In this document: piece by piece, positions 15,790 through 24,091 of the stretch | Layout: each line of letters starts with the position of its first letter | How positions within the stretch are numbered: position 1 is the stretch's first letter | Assembly: GCA_018814405.1 (NCBI GenBank) | Contig: JAHIZO010000010.1 | Span: 124,001 to 188,000, forward strand | Direction of reading: 5' to 3' | DNA: 64,000 nt | Source: Gammaproteobacteria bacterium | GTDB taxonomy: Bacteria; Pseudomonadota; Gammaproteobacteria; Burkholderiales; Gallionellaceae | Notes under the pieces: model-generated | Database searches by the model: none | The model's input: the letters and a program-made list of their open reading frames with translations, nothing else | What the model was told of the DNA's origin: nothing | Translations under genes and position numbers: made by a program

Positions 15790-16571
15790 GTGTTCAATAT
15801 TTTGCATTGCCGCGTTTGACGCTGCGCTTCTTCCCCATCTGGCGCAGGCAATGGCTGGTGTGGCGCAAGGTCGCAGTGCCTGCCATTCTGGGGCATCTGG
15901 CCGACCCGGTGATTTACATGCTGGGTCTGGGTTACGGTCTGGGCAGCCTGTTGCCGGAGATGGGCGGCACTTCCTATATCGCTTTCCTTGCGGCAGGCAC
16001 CTTGTGCTACAGCAGCATGAACAGCGCCAGCTTCGAATCGCTGTACGGTGCCTTCGCACGCATGCATGAGCAGCGCACTTGGGAAGCCATCATGAACACG
16101 CCGGTGACACTGGATGATGTGGTGCTGTCGGAGATACTCTGGTCGGCGACCAAGAGCCTGATGTCAGGCATCGCCGTGCTCATCGTGATCTGGATACTGG
16201 GACTGACGAATTCTCTGATGTCGCTGTGGATGATCCCGCTGGTGTTGCTCATCGGACTGGCCTTCTCTGCAGTCGGTTTGATCATGACTGCATTGGCCCC
16301 TGCGTATGACTTTTTCATGTACTACTTCACGCTGGTCATCACACCGATGATGCTACTATGCGGCGTCTTTTTTCCGGTCAGCCAATTGCCGGAGGTGTTG
16401 CAGGCGCTGGCCGCCGCCTTGCCGCTGACGCACGCTGTGGATCTGGCGCGGCCATTGATGAATGGCGCAGTGCCGGCGCAGGCGATGCTGCATATCGGTG
16501 TGCTGCTGACCTATGCGCTGGTCGGTTTCTATATTTCTTTGGTTTTGTTCAGACGTAGATTGTCGAGGTAA
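15786..16571 (+). CDS. ABC-2 type exporter permease, NodJ family
   Basis: Inner-membrane protein of 261 residues with six predicted helices and the ABC-2 core. The segments YIAFLAAGTLCYSSMN, AFARMHEQRTWEAIMNTPV and PMMLLCGVFFPVSQLPE are characteristic of NodJ. It is the channel partner of the NodI-type ATPase at 14417-15328. The start overlaps the thioesterase stop by 4 bases. Confidence 0.88.
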   Translation: MSVQYFALPRLTLRFFPIWRRQWLVWRKVAVPAILGHLADPVIYMLGLGYGLGSLLPEMGGTSYIAFLAAGTLCYSSMNSASFESLYGAFARMHEQRTWEAIMNTPVTLDDVVLSEILWSATKSLMSGIAVLIVIWILGLTNSLMSLWMIPLVLLIGLAFSAVGLIMTALAPAYDFFMYYFTLVITPMMLLCGVFFPVSQLPEVLQALAAALPLTHAVDLARPLMNGAVPAQAMLHIGVLLTYALVGFYISLVLFRRRLSR

Positions 16572-16607
16572 CTACCTACTTCGATAGTTGTAATGTCGGA
16601 GGTGAAT

Positions 16608-17042
16608 ATGAAATTTTTCGCGTTTCTTGCCGTGGTTGTAATTATTTACGCAGGAAGCCTTTTCTATCGGGCATATCATTCTGAAAATGCAGCCAAGGAA
16701 TATATTGAAGCGGCGTTATTGGATATTGCGAAACCATGGAGCTCTGGAAGGTTAGAGAGCAACGCATCTGAGTGGTTGCGAGAGAAATCCAGATTGAGGC
16801 CTGCCGAGATAGTTGACATGGCGAGCCATGACTATGGTGATCTAGTAGAGATATCTGATTTGACCTCCTGCAATATTCAACGAGGTACGGACAAGTACTC
16901 GCAGACAATGCATACATATGCAGTATGTGAGGTAACGGGAAGATTTGAGAAATCAACCCGTAAGTTAACAATACGACTAATTGAAGATGGTGATTGGAAA
17001 AACGGGAGTTGGAAGATCAACGATTTCATGGCGGTTAATTAG
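16608..17042 (+). CDS. Hypothetical membrane-anchored protein
   Basis: Protein of 144 residues that I do not recognise. It has one N-terminal transmembrane helix (FFAFLAVVVIIYAGSLFY) followed by a soluble domain with two cysteines (near SCNIQRG and AVCEVTG) that could form a disulfide if periplasmic. The ATG at 16608 is preferred over the one at 16593 because CGGAGGTG at 16597-16604 is a good ribosome-binding site for it. Composition is AT-richer than its neighbours. It lies in the same direction between nodJ and hemJ. Confidence 0.6.
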   Translation: MKFFAFLAVVVIIYAGSLFYRAYHSENAAKEYIEAALLDIAKPWSSGRLESNASEWLREKSRLRPAEIVDMASHDYGDLVEISDLTSCNIQRGTDKYSQTMHTYAVCEVTGRFEKSTRKLTIRLIEDGDWKNGSWKINDFMAVN

Positions 17043-17059
17043 AGTTTGAGGTTATCAAC

Positions 17060-17470
17060 ATGTTATGGCTTAAAGCATTTCATATCTTTTTCGTTGTGAG
17101 CTGGTTTGCGGGTCTGTTCTACTTGCCGCGCATCTTCGTTAATCATGCGATGGCGGAAGAAGCCGCAGTGAAGGAACGTCTGAAGCTGATGGAGCGCAAA
17201 CTGTACAAGTTCGTCACACCCATCGGTGCGCTGGCTGTGATCACCGGTCTGTGGCTGTGGTTCGGTTATGGTTTTACGGGTGGCTGGCTGCATGCCAAGA
17301 CCACCTTCGTGGCCGGTCTGGTCGCTTATCACCTTTACTGCGGTCATCTGGTGAAGGTATTCGCCGAAGACCGCAATATCCGCAGTCACGTGTGGTTCCG
17401 TTTCTTCAATGAGGTGCCGGTGCTGGTGTTGCTGGCAGTGGTCATCCTCGTCGTTGTGAAGCCTTTCTAA
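17060..17470 (+). CDS. hemJ: HemJ-type protoporphyrinogen IX oxidase / CopD-like membrane protein
   Basis: Protein of 136 residues with four transmembrane helices, matching the HemJ (formerly UPF0093) family that oxidises protoporphyrinogen IX in the penultimate step of haem synthesis. Family marks are the early His in KAFHIFFVVSWFAGLFYLPR, a central LKL...YKFVTPIGAL helix and the closing FFNEVPVLVLLAVV. Length is typical for HemJ. Aerobic coproporphyrinogen oxidase (hemF) lies elsewhere in this window at 60492. It is followed 1 base later by the methyltransferase gene. Confidence 0.85.
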   Translation: MLWLKAFHIFFVVSWFAGLFYLPRIFVNHAMAEEAAVKERLKLMERKLYKFVTPIGALAVITGLWLWFGYGFTGGWLHAKTTFVAGLVAYHLYCGHLVKVFAEDRNIRSHVWFRFFNEVPVLVLLAVVILVVVKPF

Positions 17471-17471
17471 G

Positions 17472-18614
17472 ATGCCTGATTTTTTTGCCACCTGTCCACG
17501 CGGACTTGAAAAACTCCTCTCCGATGAACTGACTTCGTTCGGCGCCACCGCGGTGAAAGCGACAGACGGCGGCGTCGGCTTCTCGGGTGACTGGCCGACC
17601 TGCTATCGCATCAATCTGCAAAGTCGACTCGCGTCGCGCATTCTGTGGCGGGTGCAGGCGCCGACGCCGTATCGCAATGAACAGGATGTGTATCAGGCCA
17701 CTTACGATCTGCCCTGGACGCGCTGGTTCGATGTGCAGCACACCATGCTGGTCAAGGTCACGGCGATCAAGAGCCCGTTGACCAGTCTGGAATTCATCAC
17801 GCTCAAGATCAAGGATGCGGTGTGCGACAAGTTTCGCGCCGAGAAGAAGGAGCGCCCCAGCATCGCCAAGCTGGAGCCGGATATGCGCATCCACGCTTTC
17901 TTCGAAGGCGACAAGTTCACGCTGTATCTGGATACCTCGGGCGAGGCGCTGTACAAGCGCGGCGTGCGCACGCATACCAACATCGCGCCACTGCGCGAGA
18001 ATCTGGCGGCGGGAATTCTGATGATGACCGGCTGGAAGCCGGGCATCCCCCTGCTCGACCCGATGTGCGGTAGCGGTACTTTCCTGATCGAGGCGGCGCA
18101 GATATCACTCAACATCCAGCCGGGTATCGCGCGCCATTTCGCGTTCGAGAAACTGAAGAACTTCGATGCCAAGACTTGGGCTGCGATGCGCGAAGCCGCT
18201 ATCGCCGCACAGAAGCCGGTGTGTGAATTGCCGCTGCACGGCAGCGACCTGTACGGTGATGCTTTGGTGGCTGCGCATCAGAATCTGGAAGAGGCGGGTA
18301 TTCGTGAGACGGTGGACTTGAAGCAGTGCAATGCGCTGGAAGCATCACCTCCGGAGGCTGAAGGCATACTCGTTGCCAATCTGCCTTACGGTGAACGTAT
18401 GGGCGACGAAGATGAGCTGGCTGCGTTGTATCCGCAACTGGGCGATGTGTTGAAGAAGAAGTTCGGTGGTTGGAGCGCCTACTTGTTTACGGGTGATCTG
18501 CGCATCGCCAAGTTGATGCGGCTGACACCGTCCAAACGAACGCCTTTGTATAACGGTGCGATCGAATGCCGATTGTTCGAATACAAGATCGTCAGCGGCA
18601 GCAACCGCAAATAG
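17472..18614 (+). CDS. rlmL: THUMP-domain 23S rRNA methyltransferase (RlmL-type)
   Basis: Protein of 380 residues that corresponds to the RlmL half of E. coli RlmKL, which makes m2G2445 in 23S rRNA. The N-terminal ferredoxin-like plus THUMP part (residues 1-155) starts FFATCPRGLEKLL. The Rossmann methyltransferase domain has the SAM motif DPMCGSGTFLIEAA near residue 195 and the catalytic NLPYGER near residue 302. The RlmK half is absent, as in many Betaproteobacteria. A strong bidirectional terminator follows. Confidence 0.9.
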   Translation: MPDFFATCPRGLEKLLSDELTSFGATAVKATDGGVGFSGDWPTCYRINLQSRLASRILWRVQAPTPYRNEQDVYQATYDLPWTRWFDVQHTMLVKVTAIKSPLTSLEFITLKIKDAVCDKFRAEKKERPSIAKLEPDMRIHAFFEGDKFTLYLDTSGEALYKRGVRTHTNIAPLRENLAAGILMMTGWKPGIPLLDPMCGSGTFLIEAAQISLNIQPGIARHFAFEKLKNFDAKTWAAMREAAIAAQKPVCELPLHGSDLYGDALVAAHQNLEEAGIRETVDLKQCNALEASPPEAEGILVANLPYGERMGDEDELAALYPQLGDVLKKKFGGWSAYLFTGDLRIAKLMRLTPSKRTPLYNGAIECRLFEYKIVSGSNRK

Positions 18615-18643
18615 AAAAGCCGCCTCAGGGCGGCTTTTCTATT
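18610..18643. terminator. Bidirectional intrinsic terminator between rlmL and pilU
   Basis: AATAGAAAAGCCGCC, loop TCAG, GGCGGCTTTTCTATT: a perfect 15-base-pair stem with A and T tracts on both sides of the GC core, between convergent genes. Confidence 0.9.
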
Positions 18644-18654
18644 GAGAAATTAAA

Positions 18655-19791
18655 TCAAGATAGCTTCAGGTGTTCGGTGCCGCTCATCACGTCTCTATCC
18701 TTGGTCTCGCTGCTCTCCAGTTTTATACGCAGACGCAGGTCGTTCACCGAGTCGGCGTTCTTCAACGCTTCTTCATAGCTGATCATGCCCGCTTCGTGCA
18801 GATCGTATAGCGCTTGGTCGAAGGTCTGCATGCCGATCTCGCGCGACTTGGACATCACCTCTTTGATCTGATGCACCTCGCCCTTGAAGATCAGGTCGGA
18901 GATCAGCGGCGAGTTGAGCAGGATCTCGAACGCAGCGGCACGGCCCTTGCTGTCTTTCTTGGGAATCAGGCGCTGAGAGATGAGCGCTTTGACGTTGAGC
19001 GACAGGTCCATCAGCAATTGTTCGCGGCGTTCTTCGGGGAAGAAGTTGATGATGCGGTCCAGTGCCTGATTGGCGCTGTTGGCGTGCAAGGTGGCCATGC
19101 ACAGGTGACCGGTCTCGGCGAAGGCCACGGCGTATTCCATGGTCTCGCGGTCGCGGATCTCACCGATCAGGATCACGTCCGGTGCCTGCCGGAGGGTGTT
19201 CTTCAGTGCGTTGTGCCAGTTGTCCGTGTCCACGCCAACCTCGCGGTGCGTAATGATGCACTTGTTGTGCTCATGCACATATTCCACCGGATCCTCGATG
19301 GTGATGATGTGACCGAAGCTGTTGAAGTTGCGGTAGCCGATCATGGCGGCCAGTGTGGACGATTTGCCTGAGCCGGTACCGCCGACCAGAATCACCAAGC
19401 CGCGCTTGGTGAGCGTGACTTCCTTCAGCACTTCCGGCAGGCGCAACTCTTCGAAGCTGGGAATCTTGGTGGTGATAGTACGCAACACCATGCCCACCCG
19501 TTGCTGCTGCATGAACACATTGACACGGAAGCGGCCGATGCCGGGCGGGCTGATGGCGAAGTTACATTCGTGGCTGGCTTCGAATTCGGCTGCCTGACGG
19601 TCGTTCATGATGCTGCGCGCCAGTTCCTGCGTGTGCTGCGGTGACAATATCTGATTGGAAACCGGCGTCATCTTGCCGTCCACCTTGAATGCCGGCGGAA
19701 AGCCGGCGGTGATGAACAAGTCGGACGCTTTCTGCGAGATCATGCCTTTCAGCAGATTGTGTACAAGTTCGGTAGCCTGACTTCTTTCCAT
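18655..19791 (-). CDS. pilU: Type IV pilus retraction ATPase PilU
   Basis: Hexameric AAA-type ATPase of 378 residues, the accessory motor that works with PilT to depolymerise type IV pili. Walker A GGTGSGKSST lies at about residues 136-145, with ITIEDPVEY, the Walker B-like LIGEIRDRETM and the HLCMATLHANSA box. The long N-terminus (KASDLFITAGFPPAF) and the charged tail with LKLESSETKD distinguish it from PilT. The pilT gene precedes it on the same strand 35 bases upstream. Confidence 0.95.
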   Translation of the reverse strand: MERSQATELVHNLLKGMISQKASDLFITAGFPPAFKVDGKMTPVSNQILSPQHTQELARSIMNDRQAAEFEASHECNFAISPPGIGRFRVNVFMQQQRVGMVLRTITTKIPSFEELRLPEVLKEVTLTKRGLVILVGGTGSGKSSTLAAMIGYRNFNSFGHIITIEDPVEYVHEHNKCIITHREVGVDTDNWHNALKNTLRQAPDVILIGEIRDRETMEYAVAFAETGHLCMATLHANSANQALDRIINFFPEERREQLLMDLSLNVKALISQRLIPKKDSKGRAAAFEILLNSPLISDLIFKGEVHQIKEVMSKSREIGMQTFDQALYDLHEAGMISYEEALKNADSVNDLRLRIKLESSETKDRDVMSGTEHLKLS

Positions 19792-19826
19792 GGTGTGCTC
19801 CTGATTCGGTGATGCTCAGCGGTTGC

Positions 19827-20870
19827 TTAACCGGGGAACAGATCCTTGTTGGCCGCTTTGCTGCGTGCTTCTCCCGAGGAGACGACACCGCGTTTGACCA
19901 GATCGGTCAGGCACTGGTCCAGCGTCTGCATGCCGATATTGCCGCCAGTCTGGATGGCGGAATACATCTGCGGCACTTTCGCTTCGCGGATCAGGTTACG
20001 GATGGCGGGGGTGCAGAGCATGATCTCGTGCGCCGCGGCACGGCCACTACCGTCCTTGGTTTTGAGCAGGGTCTGTGAGATGACGGCACGCAGTGATTCG
20101 GACAGCATCGCACGCACCATCTCTTTCTCGTCGGCAGGGAATACGTCGATGATACGGTCGATGGTCTTGGCGGCGGAGCTAGTGTGCAGGGTACCGAATA
20201 CCAAGTGGCCGGTCTCGGCGGCGGACATGGCGAGGCGGATGGTCTCCAGGTCGCGCATCTCGCCGACCAAGATCACGTCCGGGTCTTCACGCAGAGCTGA
20301 ACGCAGCGCGTTGTTGAAAGACAGCGTGTGCGGGCCGACTTCGCGCTGGTTGATCAGGCACTTCTTGGATTCGTGCACGAATTCGATCGGGTCTTCCACG
20401 GTCAGGATGTGGCCCATATCGTTCTCATTGATGTGGTTCACCATTGCCGCCAGTGTCGTCGATTTGCCTGAGCCGGTCGGGCCGGTGACCAGCACCATGC
20501 CGCGCGGATTCTCGGCGATGGTCTTGAAGATGGGCGGTGCATTCAAGTCTTCCAGTGTGAGGATCTTGGAGGGAATGGTACGCATGACCGCGCCGGCGCC
20601 GCGGTTCTGGATGAATGCGTTGACACGGAAGCGGGCAAGATTGGGGACTTCGAACGAGAAGTCCACCTCCTTGTTCTCTTCGTAATGTTTGCGCTGCCCG
20701 TCGTTCATGATGTCATACATCATGGCGTGCACTTCTTTGTGCTCCATCGCGGGCAGATTGATACGGCGCATATCGCCGTGCACGCGGATCATCGGAGGCA
20801 AGCCGGCGGAGAGGTGCAAGTCGGAAGCTTTGTTCTTCACGCCGAAGGCGAGCAGTTCGGTGATATCCAT
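19827..20870 (-). CDS. pilT: Type IV pilus retraction ATPase PilT
   Basis: Protein of 347 residues that powers pilus retraction and twitching motility. Walker A GPTGSGKSTT lies at about residues 127-136, with LTVEDPIEF, LVGEMRDLETI and HLVFGTLHTSSA. The PilT-specific AIRNLIREAK motif is present in the C-terminal third. First gene of the pilT-pilU pair, divergent from yggS with about 50 bases between start codons, a classic proteobacterial arrangement. Confidence 0.97.
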   Translation of the reverse strand: MDITELLAFGVKNKASDLHLSAGLPPMIRVHGDMRRINLPAMEHKEVHAMMYDIMNDGQRKHYEENKEVDFSFEVPNLARFRVNAFIQNRGAGAVMRTIPSKILTLEDLNAPPIFKTIAENPRGMVLVTGPTGSGKSTTLAAMVNHINENDMGHILTVEDPIEFVHESKKCLINQREVGPHTLSFNNALRSALREDPDVILVGEMRDLETIRLAMSAAETGHLVFGTLHTSSAAKTIDRIIDVFPADEKEMVRAMLSESLRAVISQTLLKTKDGSGRAAAHEIMLCTPAIRNLIREAKVPQMYSAIQTGGNIGMQTLDQCLTDLVKRGVVSSGEARSKAANKDLFPG

Positions 20871-20923
20871 ATATAATTCCCCAGTCGTTAAACAACCGCC
20901 AATATCGTGCAGGCCGCCCGATT

Positions 20924-21622
20924 ATGACTGCAATCCTTTCCAACTTGCAAGCCGTGAGGCGGGCTGTAACAGAAGCTGCAACAGCCGCAGGACGTCCTCG
21001 CGACGCGGTGCGTCTGCTGGCGGTCAGCAAGACCTTTCCAGCAGCATCCGTAAGTGAGGCCTACCAGGCCGGGCAGACCGCTTTCGGCGAGAATTACCTG
21101 CAAGAAGCGCTGGACAAGATCGGGACCCTACGTGAGCTGCCGTTGGAATGGCATTTCATAGGACCGATACAGAGCAATAAGACACGTCCCATCGCCGAGC
21201 ACTTCGCATGGGTACATGCTGTCGATAGATTGAAGATCGCAGAACGCTTGTCAGCGCAGCGGCCGGAATCTCTGCCGCCCCTGAATATCTGCCTGCAGGT
21301 CAATGTGAGCGGCGAGGCGAGCAAGAGCGGTGTCGCGCCGCAAGACGTCGCGCAACTGGCAAGCGAGCTTGTACGGTTGCCTCGATTGCAGTTGCGTGGT
21401 CTCATGGCGATCCCCGCGCCGACAGATGATCCGGCGCAGCAGCGAGCACCATTCGTGCAGATGCGCGAATTACTTGCAACATTGAATGCGCAGGGCATGC
21501 AACTGGACACCCTCTCGATGGGTATGTCGCATGACTTTGCGACAGCGATACAGGAAGGCGCGACCATCGTGCGCGTCGGCACCGCGATCTTCGGTGCCAG
21601 AAACTACGGAGGCGAACAATGA
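20924..21622 (+). CDS. yggS: YggS/PLPBP family pyridoxal phosphate homeostasis protein
   Basis: Protein of 232 residues with the fold of alanine racemase's N-terminal barrel. The PLP-binding Lys36 lies in LLAVSKTFPA, followed by the family signature AFGENYLQEALDKI and HFIGPIQSNKT, and later SMGMSHDF. It binds PLP without a clear enzymatic activity and balances vitamin B6 and amino-acid pools. It starts a tight four-gene unit, with a 4-base overlap with proC. Confidence 0.95.
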   Translation: MTAILSNLQAVRRAVTEAATAAGRPRDAVRLLAVSKTFPAASVSEAYQAGQTAFGENYLQEALDKIGTLRELPLEWHFIGPIQSNKTRPIAEHFAWVHAVDRLKIAERLSAQRPESLPPLNICLQVNVSGEASKSGVAPQDVAQLASELVRLPRLQLRGLMAIPAPTDDPAQQRAPFVQMRELLATLNAQGMQLDTLSMGMSHDFATAIQEGATIVRVGTAIFGARNYGGEQ

Positions 21623-22428
21623 ACATCTGCTTTGTTGGCGGCGGCAATATGGCGAAGGCTCTGATCGGCGGCTTGCTCAAGCGCGGTTATGCACCTTCCA
21701 AGATTCGAGTGGTAGAGGTGGACGAGAAGCGCTGTCAGGAACTGCATCATGACTTTGTGGTGCGCGCCACGACAGACCCGAGCGATGCGATCCCGTTTAG
21801 CGAGATCATTTTGCTGGCGGTGAAACCGCAGCAGATGCAGAGCACGTGCCGCAACCTGGCGCCGTTGCTCACCGGACAGATGGTCATCTCCATCGCGGCA
21901 GGGATACGCGCGCATGACATTGCGCGCTGGCTGGGGACTGGCAACATCGTGCGCGCCATGCCAAACACACCGGCATTGATCCGACACGGTGTGACTGGGC
22001 TATACGCGCTTGAAGCTGTTAGCGCGACTAACCGTGAGCGAGCCGAGGCCATCATAGAAGCGGTCGGCACCACCTTGTGGGTGGAGGATGAATCGATGCT
22101 GGATAGTGTGACGGCTATCTCGGGTAGCGGTCCGGCATATGTGTTCTATTTCATCGAGGCGATGCAGCAGGCGGCACAGGAGCTGGGGCTGGATGAACTG
22201 CAGTCGCGTCAATTGGTACTGGACACCTTTATAGGCGCTGCCAAACTGGCGGATAGCAGCCAGCAGGATGTCGCCACATTGCGCGCCAACGTGACCTCCA
22301 AGAACGGCACGACCGAATATGCGTTATCCAGCATGGAGTCGAACAATGTGCGTGCACATATCGTCGCTGCCGCACATGCGGCGGCAGCGCGCTCGAAGGA
22401 GTTAGGTGATGAATTGGGTAAGGATTGA
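21619..22428 (+). CDS. proC: Pyrroline-5-carboxylate reductase
   Basis: Final enzyme of proline synthesis, 269 residues. The N-terminal NADP-binding Rossmann motif is FVGGGNMAKALIGG, and the C-terminal dimerisation domain carries the P5CR signature around SGSGPAYVFYFIEAM and ATLRANVTSKNGTTE. It overlaps yggS upstream and yggT downstream by 4 bases each. Confidence 0.97.
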   Translation: MNICFVGGGNMAKALIGGLLKRGYAPSKIRVVEVDEKRCQELHHDFVVRATTDPSDAIPFSEIILLAVKPQQMQSTCRNLAPLLTGQMVISIAAGIRAHDIARWLGTGNIVRAMPNTPALIRHGVTGLYALEAVSATNRERAEAIIEAVGTTLWVEDESMLDSVTAISGSGPAYVFYFIEAMQQAAQELGLDELQSRQLVLDTFIGAAKLADSSQQDVATLRANVTSKNGTTEYALSSMESNNVRAHIVAAAHAAAARSKELGDELGKD

Positions 22429-22997
22429 AGATGCTGTCTGAAGCTTTGTTATTCCTGGTCGATGCGCTGGTGCAACCGTTCGCAGCCGTATTGATATTCC
22501 GTTTTCATGCGGTCTGGCTGCGTGTGCCGATGCGCAATCCGATCGGAGAATTCGTGCTGGCAATCACAGATTTCATCGTGCTGCCGCTACGTCGCCGCTT
22601 GCCTGCACTGCCTGGAATGGATAGCGCCACATTGTTGCTGGCCTTCGGCTTTGAATTCATCTACCTCGTGGCATTCATTAGCTTGCAGGGCTATTCCTTC
22701 GACACCTTCCCGCTGATCGGTCTATTGCTGTGGACACTGGTCAAGCTGTTGAAGCTGAGTCTTTATCTGCTGATGGCCAGCTTGTTACTGGAGGCGGTCA
22801 TGTCCTGGGTCAATCCGCATACGCCGCTGGCACCGCTGTTGTCGGCAGTGAATCTGCCCTTCGTGCAACCCCTGCGCCGCCGCATCCCCACTGTTGGCAG
22901 TCTGGACCTGTCCATACTGGTACTGCTGCTGTTGTGCCAGCTGTTGCTGATCGTGCTGGTCGGCGGACTGGAACAGGCCGCGACGCGCTTGCTGTGA
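22425..22997 (+). CDS. yggT: YggT family membrane protein
   Basis: Protein of 190 residues with two YGGT repeats, each consisting of hydrophobic helices around a polar segment (RVPMRNPIGEFV...TDFIVLPLRR and SWVNPHTPLAPLL...LPFVQPLRRRIP). YggT proteins are implicated in osmotic tolerance and membrane organisation. Translationally coupled to proC and to the DUF167 gene. Confidence 0.92.
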   Translation: MKMLSEALLFLVDALVQPFAAVLIFRFHAVWLRVPMRNPIGEFVLAITDFIVLPLRRRLPALPGMDSATLLLAFGFEFIYLVAFISLQGYSFDTFPLIGLLLWTLVKLLKLSLYLLMASLLLEAVMSWVNPHTPLAPLLSAVNLPFVQPLRRRIPTVGSLDLSILVLLLLCQLLLIVLVGGLEQAATRLL

Positions 22998-23281
22998 GTG
23001 TATGGTATCGCCGCAACGGCGACGTATTGACACTGACGCTGCACGTTCAGCCGGGGGCCAAACGCAGCGAGGTGTCCGGCTTGCATGGTGAGGCATTGAA
23101 GATACGCCTCGCCGCACCGCCCATAGAGGGGCGTGCCAACGATGCGCTCTGCAGGTTCATCGCCGACACCTTCGGCGTGTCGCTGAAACAGGTGGAACTG
23201 AAGCAGGGCGCGCAGTCGCGTCACAAGGTGGTGGCGGTCAGCGGCAGTAGCGTAGATCCGGAAAGTTGCCTGCAGCCCTGA
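22994..23281 (+). CDS. yggU: DUF167 (YggU) family protein
   Basis: Protein of 95 residues from a GTG start at 22994 that overlaps the yggT stop (GTGA). Family pattern is clear: LHVQPGAKRSEV, KIRLAAPPIEGRAND, LKQGAQSRHKVV. Structure-known members have a small alpha/beta fold of unknown function. A longer open frame begins at 22730 but it reads through yggT in another frame and is not conserved. Ends convergently 7 bases from the carbonic anhydrase gene. Confidence 0.9.
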   Translation: MSVWYRRNGDVLTLTLHVQPGAKRSEVSGLHGEALKIRLAAPPIEGRANDALCRFIADTFGVSLKQVELKQGAQSRHKVVAVSGSSVDPESCLQP

Positions 23282-23288
23282 GTGCGCA

Positions 23289-24008
23289 TCAATGCGTGCG
23301 CAGGTGCCGCTCTGAGAGCAGGTTTTTCACATTGACCAGTTTGCTGCGGTCACTCTCGCCGTTCACATTGATGATGTGCAGCTTGCCCGCCCCGCTGTGC
23401 ATGTCATCGGCAAAATCCATCACCGCACCGATCACCACCAGCTCTTTTTTTCCGATTGCTTCCGCGAACTTGATCATGGCGGCACTGACCTGGTTATGCA
23501 CGTTGGCCTGCACACCATCCATATTGTTGAGGTTGGACGAGATGTTGATGGTGTCCAGCTCGCGTCGGATGGCTTCCGACTCTTTTGAATAGTTGCCGCT
23601 GACGGCGGCGATGGCACCGCAACGCGAATGGCCGACGAACATCAGTACCGGCGAATGCAGATGGTGCACGCCGTATTCCACCGAACCTTCCGCCGTGGTG
23701 AGCTGGTTGCCGATGTTGCGAATCATGAACAACTGCCCCTCGGGTGCACGCGAGAACATATTGGTGTGCACGCGCGAATCAGAGCAGGTGACGACGGTGG
23801 CGAAAGGTTGCTGGCCTTTCGCCAGATCCGAGAAGAATTCGATGCGCCGGATCGACATGTAGATGCCGTTGTTGGCAGCCAGATCATTGAGGAATTCGTT
23901 GACGGCCGCAGCTTCCGCCTTGGCGTGTTCGCGTGCCGGCTGGGCGAATGAATTGGGGGCAAAGCTGATCGCGCATGCGAACAACAGAATGTAGAAACGG
24001 TTAAGCAT
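23289..24008 (-). CDS. Secreted (periplasmic) beta-carbonic anhydrase
   Basis: Interconverts CO2 and bicarbonate. The ATG at 24008 gives a 239-residue protein with a signal peptide (hydrophobic residues 5-20, likely cleavage after SFA at about residue 22). The beta-class zinc ligands are Cys75, His127 and Cys130 (TCSDSRVH and VGHSRCGAI), with the Asp77-Arg79 dyad. The LSERHLRTH tail lacks extra domains. Beta-CAs are usually cytoplasmic, so the leader is notable. AGGTG precedes the start at a good distance. It could serve CO2 handling at the cell surface, which is an inference. Confidence 0.88.
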   Translation of the reverse strand: MLNRFYILLFACAISFAPNSFAQPAREHAKAEAAAVNEFLNDLAANNGIYMSIRRIEFFSDLAKGQQPFATVVTCSDSRVHTNMFSRAPEGQLFMIRNIGNQLTTAEGSVEYGVHHLHSPVLMFVGHSRCGAIAAVSGNYSKESEAIRRELDTINISSNLNNMDGVQANVHNQVSAAMIKFAEAIGKKELVVIGAVMDFADDMHSGAGKLHIINVNGESDRSKLVNVKNLLSERHLRTH

Positions 24009-24091
24009 AAGGCACCTGTACATGTATTTGAGGTTGCAAGATAAACGGAGAGGCCAAATAGCCAACAGATGAAAAGAGCGCTATATCGCCC

